This document shows, piece after piece, positions 1 through 9,000 of a stretch of DNA of 20,546 bases. The first letter of the stretch is position 1. Every line of letters starts with the position of its first letter. The notes beneath the pieces are model-generated. The model did no database searches, had not been told where the DNA came from, and saw only the letters and a list, made by a program, of their open reading frames with translations. This DNA is from Cochliopodium minus (Eukaryota; Discosea; Himatismenida; Cochliopodiidae), in the NCBI GenBank assembly GCA_024220525.1, contig JAMYWO010000004.1, forward strand, positions 206,401 to 226,946, given 5' to 3'. A program made the translations under genes and the position numbers.

Positions 1-78
1 AAAAATAAAAAATAAAAAATAAAAAATAAAAAATAAAAAATAAAAAATAAAAAATAAAAAATAAAATAATAAAAAATG
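1..78. repeat. AT-only heptanucleotide tandem repeat
   Basis: About nine near-perfect copies of the heptamer AAAAATA fill positions 1-63, followed by a degenerate A/T tail. It lies just beyond the last visible exon of the Sel1-repeat gene (minus strand), downstream of a plausible GT donor at 107-108, so it is probably intronic sequence of that gene. It could equally be 3' flanking DNA. No coding signal is seen in it. Confidence 0.85.
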
Positions 79-108
79 AAAATATAAATTAAAAATAAAA
101 ATTTTTAC

Positions 109-855
109 TAAAGCACATTGGGACAAAATGAATCCTGATCTCGCAGACGAGATGAAATAACTCTCTGCAGACTTAAAGTCCGATTTTTTGAGCAAATTGG
201 CCAGCTGGTATTGAGCAGGAGCACTTTTTTAAAAAAAAATTTTGTTTCATATTTTGAATTAAAACTTTTTTGACAAAAATAATTACTGAGTTTGAGAAGC
301 TCTTGAAAACCATTCTTTTGCAGACTCTTCGCTGATTTTGAGATCCGCCCTTCCCATCAAATACATCATCCCCATTATGTATTGTGCATCTTCGTCTGTT
401 TCCACGATATCTTTGGCTGTGTCATATGATAATTTATCTATCAAAAAAAAAATTCAATTTTAAATTTCTTGTCAAAATCATCAATTTATATTCATTTGGA
501 TAAATATAATTTTTTATCCTACCTTTTGTATATATGAAATCCTTTATCATCTTGGTTATCTTACATCCCTTTCTTATTGCCATATTGGCATATTTATCTC
601 CTTTTAAAAATCTCCAAATAAATATTCAATGATGTGATATTCTTTTTTTTACCCAATTTCACTGATTCTAATAAAACGATCAATATAATCTCTAATGAAA
701 TTTTTTTTTTTTGAAGAATGATTACCATTGTTTCCCCATCCTAAATAATATGATCTTGCCAATTTCCTTTGCGAATTCAAATCTCCATTGTTTGCTTTGT
801 CGATCAATTTATCTTGTTCTAATTTGGCCAATTTTTCAAAATCAAACAGATCCAT
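109..855 (-). CDS. Sel1-like repeat protein (partial at left edge)
   Basis: I read four exons on the minus strand: 855-653, 611-523, 437-287 and 223-109, joined by GT..AG introns of 41, 85 and 63 bp with consistent phase, giving 186 residues. The start is the first ATG (855), followed by an acidic/Lys-rich leader. The product carries Sel1-type (TPR-like, about 36-residue) motifs: a GDLNSQRKLARSYYLG segment in exon 1, DEDAQYIMGMMYLMG followed by SAKEWFSRAS in exon 3, and APAQYQLANLLKK followed by SAESYFISSARSG in exon 4. Sel1 repeats form alpha solenoids that scaffold protein complexes; the specific role here is unknown. A fifth exon is expected beyond the donor at 107-108, outside the window. 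The gene is divergent from the kinesin-like gene. Family assignment is secure, exact splice sites moderately so. Confidence 0.72.
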
Positions 856-1252
856 CTTATTTTAAAGTATTTCTTTTTTTTTTTTTTTTTTTTTTTTGAA
901 TAATATTGAAATCAATTTTCTTTTATTTACCAATTCAATGAAATAAGAAGAAAATTTGATTGTATTCAAAGTTTTTCTTCAATCATCAAAAATGTTTAAT
1001 TATAAACAAGGTAATCCTTTGATTCCTCTTTATTGAATCAACATTGTTGATTCTATTTTCCTTTATTTTATGATAATTTTGTTTCAATTTAAATTGGAAT
1101 TGTGATCAGACTCTTTGTTTTCAATTTTTAATTTTTTTTATTCTTTTCAAATTTTCATTTTCAACAAGATTTAATTTTGCGCCAAAATCAAAAAATTTAT
1201 CAAAATGTCGTTTTTTTATAAATCTTGAAATTAAAAAAAATTTGCTTGATAA
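856..1252. promoter_or_regulatory. Divergent intergenic region between Sel1 and kinesin-like genes
   Basis: A 397-bp, very AT-rich spacer separates two divergent start codons and so presumably holds both promoters. It contains a T24 homopolymer (874-897), next to the Sel1 start. Two short upstream ATGs face the plus-strand gene: one at 991, followed after 19 coding bases by a GTAATC donor-like site, and one at 1205 that opens an 8-codon upstream ORF ending in TGA. A TAA directly precedes the ATG at 1253 in frame. No other gene is seen. Confidence 0.4.
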
Positions 1253-4200
1253 ATGACTTCGAACATCAAAACCATCATAGTATTAAATGATGAAGAGAAT
1301 TTAGAAACATCACAAAATATAATAGGAAAGATAGAACATTCACTAGAATCTTTATGGATAAATTACAATTCGATAGATGAAGGGATGACACCATTGGATA
1401 AGAGAAGGAAATCAGTTGGGGTATCATCTATCATCCCAAAGGATCCAATAGCACCAAAAACTTTACTGAACGATATGATAGGAACGATGCCAAATAAGCA
1501 TAGGGATATAGGAATCTTATACTTTGATGAGATATTGGAATCAAAATCATCTCAATATAAATTCCCACTCAAAATTTTGGAATGCCTAAGATTTTCGATT
1601 GAATGTGAAAATAATCTATGCATCACCACATTGGGTGATGGATCATTCATACTCGATGATATCAAGGATGATAACAGGAGATTGGATATCATAGTGAAGA
1701 AAATCTTCTCCTATTCTCCCTTCTCTGTTTCTGCTTCATACACATCCACACATACACGATCATTCAACGAGATAGGATTGTATGTGACAAATGGATTGAA
1801 AAAGCCACAAATGACAAAGTTGGAGGATCTCTCCTACTACATGTACGATGATGAAGAAAAATTGATAACTAATATAAGAGAAAAGGTGAAAGAGCATGAA
1901 GATTCCAATTCATGGATGAATCTATTGACCTTTAAGATCATAAAAGAAGAGGATTCATTGCCATTCTATATCTACCTTCCGCACATTCTTCTGACAGGAA
2001 AAACGATGGAGATATTGGAAGATTGGATAGAAGGAATGTTGAACAATAATTTCATCGAGAACATCCTTGATATGTTCTATCAGAACTGCATGTCGATCTT
2101 CATCGCATCAATAGACAGCACCATCCACAATATAGAAGAAACATCATTGTTATTATCTATCTGCAGCAGAATGAATGTAATCACCACAAAGTATCCATCC
2201 AACAGAAGCATCCTAAACATTTCTAAGATTGAAAAGATGAAAAAAGTAAATGAAAAAGAAGAGCCTAATGAAATCCAAGAAGTAGAAGAGCAAGAAGAAG
2301 AATTGGAAGAGGTACTTGAAGAAATTATGGAAGAAGAGGAGGTTCTGGAGAATAATAACAATCAAAACATTGATTTAGAAATCGTGCAAATCACCAAAGA
2401 ATCTTCTGACGAGAACATGGTGATTCAAATGGATGTGACACCAAACAATCTTGAAGAAATTCAATATTTCGAGAAAGATTCACCTATTGAGAACATCCTC
2501 CCAAAAGAGAACGAAAGTATGGAAAACAAGGAAGAGATTTTGGAAGAGAACAATAAACAAGAAGAGGATATGGAAGATGATGTACCATCTAAAAGCAACA
2601 GAACATACGCAACTGAGAAAACATTCCAACAAGATGAAGAGGAGAGTGATGAAGATAGAGATTCAGATTTCCATTTCACTTCTTCAAGAATTGACAAAAC
2701 AATTTCGTACGGAAAAAACAGACTTTCTGTTATCCCAGTTTCCAGTTTCCATTGGCTGGAAGACGACGAAGAAGAGCTAGACGATCAATTCGAAGAAGAA
2801 AGAGAAAACCACAGGGAACAAATGGAGGCTTTGGAAAACAAATATAAGAAATTAACGGAAAATCTCGTCATATGTTTGAATAAGAGGGATATGGAATACT
2901 CAAAGCTTCAAAGAGAAGTGGAACAAAACAAAAAGAAGGAATTCCAAAGAGTTCTAGAGAAAAAAATTTTGATGGCCAGAGTAAAGTCACACGACAAGAG
3001 AAAATCTCTGCACATAGCAAAACTCAAACTTTTCAATTCAATAAGCCAACTTTCTGATCACGAAAACCAAGTGGATATTGCTTTGTTGCGTGCAAAATCA
3101 ACTCAGTTGGAACAGGAAGGAAATTTCCTCGAAGATGATATCTCCTCCCTTAAGAAACAGCTTGATGAAGCAACCAAGTCTCTTTCAAAATGCAAAAAGT
3201 CACTCGAAAGCAAACAAGAACAAATCTCAAAGTTGGAAGATCAACTCAACGTTCAACTTGAAGAACAAAAAGATCTCAAGAAAAAATCAAACGAAGCAGC
3301 CGAGAAAAAAGGGCAGGTGGAGATATTGAAGGAGCAGTTGCAATCCAAAGAGAGGGAAGTGAAAGAAACCAAGAAGAAACTCAAATCATTGAAGCTCAAT
3401 CTGCAAAAGGGAAGTGATGATCTCGAGAACCAAGTTTCCCTCCTCCAAAAGAACATCGATCAAAAGGATAACATGATCATGAACGATCAAAAGAAGAGGA
3501 TCGAAAAAGAAAAGGAGCTGGAGGATCTTCAAAAAAAGTTTGAGCAGCTGAAGAAAAGCCAGAATGTGATCACTGAGAAAAGAAAGTCGATTGTGCAGCA
3601 AGCAGAAAGAAGGATCTCTTTGATCGAAGATATCTTGCCTCCCAAAACAAGATCCAAGAGCAAAGATACTTTTCTTGTGATTGTGGAAGAAAATAATACA
3701 AAGGAGAGGATAGAAATGGAAGAAAAGAATGAGGATAAAGATGAAGATGAAAATAAAAATAAAAAAAAAATTGAAGAGATGCCAAAAAACGTAGGAAGGC
3801 CAAAAAAAATAGATAAACAAAAAGAAGAGGATGAAGAGAAGATAACTGAAGAAAAAAAACAAAAAGATGTGAGCAAGAAGAGAGGCAGACCAAGAAAAGA
3901 AGAAACAAGCACAACCAAACCCAAAAACAAGAAGGATATCTCGCTAGATGAGAAAGACATGGTCGAAGATAAAAAAAGCAACAAAAAGACCAAGATATCT
4001 GAAACCAAATCCAAAGCATCAACCACGATAGATCTGACTGAAGACAGTCCCAAGAAAACATCCTCATCAACTACCAACAAGAAAATAACTACCACTAAAA
4101 AAAAAGAGGAAGAAACACCAAAGACAAAGCCAAAGGAAGTAGAACCACCAAAGAGAAGAGGAAGGTCTAAAAACTTTGAAGAGAAAGAGGCAGACGAGGA

Positions 4201-4804
4201 AGAAGAGGAAGAGATACCAAAGCCAAAGGAAGTAGAACCGCCAAAGAGAAGAGGAAGGCCAAAGAAAGTAGAAAAGGCGACAGAGACACCTAAACCTAAA
4301 GCTAAAGCGAAATCCAAAGCAAAAGCCAAGACAGCAAAGAAAAACCAAAAAAAGATTGATGAGGAAGAAATGGAAGAAGTGGAAGAGAAATTGACTGAAA
4401 AAAAGGTTGTACAAAAAGAGAAAGAAAAAGAAAAAGAGAAAGAAAAGTCGAAAAAGAGTTTAACAAAAGCAACAGAAAAAGAAGACAAAACAAGCGATAC
4501 AAATAAGAAGAGAAAGAATGCATCTACATCGAAAGAAACAAGCAGCAAATCTGATACAGAAGAATCACCCAACAAGAAAAAGAAAAATTCCGAACATCCT
4601 CCAAAGAAAACCACACCAAAAACATTGAGCGATATCACCAATACTGTCGAAAACAAAGAGACCAAAGAAGCTCCTGCAAAGAAAATCACCAAGCCGCTTT
4701 TCGGCGTGATGAAGAATGTGGGAAAATTCTCGGGAAGCTCCATCTTGCAAGGAACTCTTTTTGCTAATAGCATCAAGATTCCCAAGTTGAAAGGAGACAA
4801 ATGA
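1253..4804 (+). CDS. Kinesin-like protein with degenerate motor, coiled coil and AT-hook tail
   Basis: A single uninterrupted exon of 1183 aa. Residues 5-312 follow the order of a kinesin motor domain: a beta-1-like strand (5-11), YFDEIL (90-95) where FDxVF is expected, NNLCITTLGDGSFILDD (120-136) in the P-loop position, FNEIGLYV (171-178) in the 'YNExVxDLL' position, DSNSWMNLLTFKI (217-229) in the switch I position, and a C-terminal IASIDSTIHNIEETSLLLSI stretch (284-303), close to the motor's 'SPSxxNxxETLSTL' helix. The GQTGSGKT, SSRSH and DLAGSE motifs are all lost, so ATP hydrolysis is unlikely. Acidic low-complexity segments follow (about 330-500), then a coiled coil (about 515-800) and a basic/acidic tail with four AT-hook-type cores (near 846, 876, 967, 997). 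These suggest chromatin or nuclear binding. The C-terminal 35 residues are compact and not recognised. The kinesin relationship is my inference from motif order, not from a search. Confidence 0.68.
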   Translation: MTSNIKTIIVLNDEENLETSQNIIGKIEHSLESLWINYNSIDEGMTPLDKRRKSVGVSSIIPKDPIAPKTLLNDMIGTMPNKHRDIGILYFDEILESKSSQYKFPLKILECLRFSIECENNLCITTLGDGSFILDDIKDDNRRLDIIVKKIFSYSPFSVSASYTSTHTRSFNEIGLYVTNGLKKPQMTKLEDLSYYMYDDEEKLITNIREKVKEHEDSNSWMNLLTFKIIKEEDSLPFYIYLPHILLTGKTMEILEDWIEGMLNNNFIENILDMFYQNCMSIFIASIDSTIHNIEETSLLLSICSRMNVITTKYPSNRSILNISKIEKMKKVNEKEEPNEIQEVEEQEEELEEVLEEIMEEEEVLENNNNQNIDLEIVQITKESSDENMVIQMDVTPNNLEEIQYFEKDSPIENILPKENESMENKEEILEENNKQEEDMEDDVPSKSNRTYATEKTFQQDEEESDEDRDSDFHFTSSRIDKTISYGKNRLSVIPVSSFHWLEDDEEELDDQFEEERENHREQMEALENKYKKLTENLVICLNKRDMEYSKLQREVEQNKKKEFQRVLEKKILMARVKSHDKRKSLHIAKLKLFNSISQLSDHENQVDIALLRAKSTQLEQEGNFLEDDISSLKKQLDEATKSLSKCKKSLESKQEQISKLEDQLNVQLEEQKDLKKKSNEAAEKKGQVEILKEQLQSKEREVKETKKKLKSLKLNLQKGSDDLENQVSLLQKNIDQKDNMIMNDQKKRIEKEKELEDLQKKFEQLKKSQNVITEKRKSIVQQAERRISLIEDILPPKTRSKSKDTFLVIVEENNTKERIEMEEKNEDKDEDENKNKKKIEEMPKNVGRPKKIDKQKEEDEEKITEEKKQKDVSKKRGRPRKEETSTTKPKNKKDISLDEKDMVEDKKSNKKTKISETKSKASTTIDLTEDSPKKTSSSTTNKKITTTKKKEEETPKTKPKEVEPPKRRGRSKNFEEKEADEEEEEEIPKPKEVEPPKRRGRPKKVEKATETPKPKAKAKSKAKAKTAKKNQKKIDEEEMEEVEEKLTEKKVVQKEKEKEKEKEKSKKSLTKATEKEDKTSDTNKKRKNASTSKETSSKSDTEESPNKKKKNSEHPPKKTTPKTLSDITNTVENKETKEAPAKKITKPLFGVMKNVGKFSGSSILQGTLFANSIKIPKLKGDK
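4126..4258 (+). repeat. Internal direct repeat encoding AT-hook cassette
   Basis: Positions 4126-4165 and 4219-4258 are a 40-bp direct repeat, 93 bp (31 codons) apart and in frame, with one visible mismatch. Each unit encodes KPKEVEPPKRRGR, an AT-hook core preceded by an acidic/proline leader. Glu-rich sequence separates the copies. The near identity of both copies indicates a recent in-frame duplication within the tail of the kinesin-like gene. Confidence 0.8.
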
Positions 4805-4908
4805 ACCAATAAAATTTCAAACATCAAAAAAAAAATTAAAAAAAAAAAGTTTTAAAAAAATTAAAAAAATTGAATTTTAATTGATTTAAATAATTTTTTT
4901 TTTATATA
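4805..4908. terminator. Convergent 3' intergenic spacer
   Basis: A 104-bp A/T-rich spacer lies between the TGA of the kinesin-like gene and the stop of the ITPase gene on the other strand. It contains CAATAAAA at 4808, usable as a polyadenylation signal for the plus-strand gene, and T-rich runs on the plus strand that read as A-rich on the minus strand. Both 3' ends must fall here or overlap. Confidence 0.35.
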
Positions 4909-5744
4909 TCACCACTCAACAAAGTCTTTTCTATCTTTCTTCCAATTCAAAATCGCATCTCTGATGAAATCGGCCCTAGATCTCTTTCCCTCAGTAATGA
5001 TCGAATGAGGATCTTTGTAAACAGACCATTCACCACTAGGCCCACCTTCAAAATTTTCAGGGATCTTCAATTCATCGCTCCAAATTATAATTTCTTCAAA
5101 ATCTTCCAATTGATTCAGATTATTCTCATCTCTGTTTACAGGTGTGACCCATCTCAAATATATACATGCGGCATCCACTTTTTCGTTGTTCACATTCACA
5201 AACATCCCGCTCTCTATTCCCACCCACATTTTCGCATTTGGATATTTCTCACTATTTAATTAATTTTGAAAAATACTTAATATTTGGAAAGAATTTCCTC
5301 AAAAGATAGATTGTTTATAAAGAAGATATCTTCAAAGAAGTTGATATGTAATTGTTCATATGTTGAATTTTTCATATATTCTTGATTAATTCAATAAAAC
5401 ATGTGAATATTATTGCAAGAAATTTATTTGGTATTTTTAATCAATAGTGATAATATCATGATGAATAGTTTCTATTATAAACTCAATTTATTTTATTTAT
5501 TTTTTTACTTTGCTCTATCGCATCTATTTTTTGCCCCAATTATTGTCTGTTCTTTTCCAACAGGCTGTGGTGGAACACCCGATTCACAATTAACCTCTAA
5601 TATTTCACAATTTGGGAATGATCTTTCCAAAGCTTTTTTCTTTAGGAAAGAAGTGCTTCCAATAGCAATTTTTGTCAATTTTTTCTTTTCTTCTTCATCA
5701 TTCTTTTGTCTTGCAAAAATTTCCAAAAAATTTGAAATATTCAT
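4909..5744 (-). CDS. Inosine/xanthosine triphosphatase, YjjX/DUF84 (NTPase 1) family
   Basis: Two exons, 5744-5509 and 5251-4909, are joined across a 257-bp GT..AG intron to give 192 aa. The family hydrolyses non-canonical purine nucleoside triphosphates (ITP, XTP) to clean the nucleotide pool. Exon 1 carries the GSTSFLKKKALE nucleotide-binding turn (29-40) and the signature SGVPPQPVGKEQT (55-67) followed by IGAKNR (69-74). Exon 2 resumes with EKYPNAKMWVGIESGM (80-95), matching the 'ADFWVAIEAGI' block of the bacterial enzyme, and ends with EGKRSRADFIRDAIL in the place of its C-terminal 'GKLTRASxYxxA' block. Joining across the intron loses and adds no residues relative to the family, which supports the splice. 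A 20-residue Glu/Lys-rich N-terminal extension is present. The gene is divergent from the DOCK gene. Confidence 0.86.
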
Positions 5745-6054
5745 TTTTTACACCCTTTTTTTTTTTATTTTATTTGATTGGTTTGATAAATGAACATTTT
5801 CGTACTGATTTTGAAATTGGATTTTGACTTTGATAATAATAACAATGAGTGTCAAGCTATATAAAAATGAATTGTTCAATAACGATTTGTCATCAAATTT
5901 TTTTTATTTTCAAAATATAAGAATTGTGATCCTTAAGAACCATTTAAACAATCTCCTCATTCAGATTTGTTAAAACAGAATTATAAAGTTAATTGTAAAT
6001 TCAAAAAATATAAAAAATTGGCTATATTCTTCTGACAATCATTCCTTTTTAAAA
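5745..6054. promoter_or_regulatory. Divergent promoter region of ITPase and DOCK genes
   Basis: A 310-bp AT-rich spacer lies between two divergent start codons. It includes a T-rich run (about 5757-5768), the sequence CTATATAAAAATG near 5858 that could act as a TATA-type element for the plus strand, and a second TATAAAAAATTG block near 6009, closer to the DOCK start. No reading frame or structured element is convincing here. Confidence 0.35.
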
Positions 6055-9000
6055 ATGTCAAAATGGATTCCTTTTGATGCAAATGGGATCAGTAATTTTT
6101 ATTATAATATATCCTTTTTATTTTTCAAATACTTATTTTTGAATATAGTCATATATGTATTCGATAATAGCACCCCAACAATAGAAAATGAAATGAGATT
6201 TGATTTGGGAACTAAAGTGATAATCACAGAAAAATATGGAGACACATGGTTGAAAGGATATCCTTTATTGGGGCCATTTCAACTTAAAAATAAAATGTAT
6301 ATCAACCCAAAATAATTGAATTATATAATGATCCTTTATCATATTTTGATCTATATAAAATTATAATTTTATATCACAAATATATTCTTTCAAATTCGAC
6401 TTATGGGAATTTTATATAGAGGAATATTTCCATCAGTATGTGTACAATTAGAAAGCGAATTGACTGTTGATCCATTGGTCAGTGATCTTGCGCAATCATT
6501 GAAAGATTTTGGAGATTTATACAAGATATTGATGAAGAAAGGAGATTTAGATAAAGCTGATAGTTTGATAGAGACAATATCTCCAGTATTATCACAATAT
6601 CATAAAATGAACAATAGTGGGCTGAATAATCTGGCAAAAGAGAAAATGAGAGATAAATTATCTATCAAAATAGCTAAAACAAAAATGTCATATGGAACAG
6701 ATGTTTATGTCACAAATGAATCAGGACAAATAGCCAATCATAAAAACACACCAATCATAAATATTTTCACCAAATATCAGGATATCATCTCTGATAAAGA
6801 TAATCAGCCCCAACCACAGGAAACAGCAAAAACATCCTCTCCCATTTTGAGTGGAAATTCCTCTCCCAATCCAAAATTGGTCAATACAAGTCTCAGAAAG
6901 ATATCTACCACATCTCTCGCATCCTCATCCAATCTCACCTCTCTGATGTCCACTCCCCTTTCGAGAACATCAAGCATATCCAACCTCAAGAATGTGGAAT
7001 CTGATAAATATATCAACATCTATCTCGATTTCAAGAACATCATCTGTCCTGTTGGTGATCCCACCACCCTCTACTTTTCTCTCTACGATTCTACCAAAAA
7101 GTTTTTTCTTTCGGAAGATTTCAAAATCGATTTGAATGCAAGTGGTATGCCACTAGACATCAAGCTCGTTGGAAATTCTAAAGTCATTTTTAGAGTAAAA
7201 TCATCTTATTTTTAATCTATTAATTTTCTTTATTTACAAATTTTTTGAACAGAATTTCGATCAAAGGGAAGTTACCAGAGACTTGGTGATAGTTTGCAGA
7301 GTTGTAAGATATGGTGACTTGAAAACCGACTACAAATTGAGTAGCGGGAATAAAAAGAAAAAGTCTGCAGAGTACAGAAGACTTGTCGGTGTTTCTCTGA
7401 TTAGACTTTCCTTGAATAAAAGCACGGAAACAGAGCAACAAACATCAATATACACATCAGTTAATACTAAAAAAGAAGAGGAGTCTTGGTTAAAAATACT
7501 CGAAAGTAAAAAATTTTTTTTTTTTTTTTGGTTTTTTTTTAACTTTTTTAAAAGATATTATTTCGAACAACGAAAAGGAAATATCTGTAGTTCCTAATTC
7601 CACAGGTTTATTCACTTCCACACAAATTTTCAACAGTAATGTTGACGAAATTATTTTGGAGAAGAAGTTGTCGGAACCACCGATCATCCAAAGAACCCAA
7701 TACAAAGACAAAAAGATCAAGCGTAACGACTTTTATGTCACATTGAGCTCATTAGAGTTAGAAAACAACAAAGCCACAAAAATCGAAGTGAGTGCTGTTG
7801 TCATGGACAAAAATGGGAACCCACACAAGAACGCAATCTGTGTTGGACAAGGAGAAAAGTACATCCCTGAATATATTTCCACTGTCTATCACTCTCCTAG
7901 TCCTGTATTAGAAGAAACTTTTTGTATACGTGTTCCTTCTGAAGAATTGAGCGGTTTACACATTCTCTTCACCATAAAAGCAGTTTCATCCAAAGAGAAC
8001 AAATGTAAAGTACATTCTTATGCTGTGTTCAAGTTGTTGGGAGAAAGTGGAGCTATCATCAGCGACAACTTGCATCCTATAAAGCAATTCAGAATGGCCA
8101 AGGGGAAAGAGCCCAAGGCTTTGGCTTATCTAAACCAAGAAAATGTTACTCCAGTCACTGGACTCTTTAAGATCAAAACAATTTTGGCATCCAATCAATT
8201 AACATCAGTTGGTAAAATCTGATTTTTAAATTCATTTTTGTTTCAACTTTTTTTTTATAAATTTAGATGCTGTACATAGAATTTTCAACTGGAAGGCATT
8301 GACTGCCAACAAAGATCCAAAAACCATCACAGGGCTGTTGGACAGAATCAGTTATGTAGATAAACAAGAGGTGGGAAAGTTTTTCAACCAGATCATGGGC
8401 TGCGTCATGTCTTTGCTTGATCTCCTGCCTTATCCCTCCGAGGAAGATGATGTGAACGGGGACATTTGTGTAAATCATAGAACTGCTGCAGGTACCGTCA
8501 TTGGTATCTTAGAAACGCTTTTGGACGAAAAGTTGGGAAACAGATTTTTTGAAAGCTACCAAGAATTCCTCACTATATATTGTAAAACAGTTTCTGCTCA
8601 CCACCACTTCTTAAAGTTGTTTCATTACTACATTGACAACATTAATCCGAAGAACCTGAAGACTCTGACCTCCTGCTTCAAGTCCTTCCAGAATTTGCTC
8701 TTGCTCATGAAGGTTTCCAGTTGCAACAACAAAGAGAACCCTGAAGATTTTTGCAAAGAGTTGAACAGCTTACTCACCAAATTTAATTCTTTTTGCCAAC
8801 TTACTGACTCAAGCCTTTTTGCTTCTCAAGTGGCCATATTAAAGGTAAGATTTTTTTATTTTTTTTTAAATCAATCTTTTTTATTTCTTTTTTCTATCAA
8901 AGTGTATTCCTAGTTGGGTGGATAATTTAATGAATATATATACCCTCAAGGAAGTCAGTAACTGGGTGATCAATCTCATCTTGTCAAGTTCTTATTCTGA

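Noticed and set aside
3529-4827. A 432-codon open frame on the minus strand, rich in Ser, Phe and Leu
   Set aside because: It is the antisense of the Lys/Glu-rich tail of the kinesin-like gene (GAA/AAG repeats read as TTC/CTT). The composition is exactly what antisense of low-complexity sequence gives, and no domain is visible.
5413-5793. A 126-codon open frame on the plus strand with hydrophobic stretches like membrane segments
   Set aside because: It overlaps the intron and exon 1 of the ITPase gene in antisense. The hydrophobicity comes from T-rich DNA, while the minus-strand frame has the complete ITPase signature.
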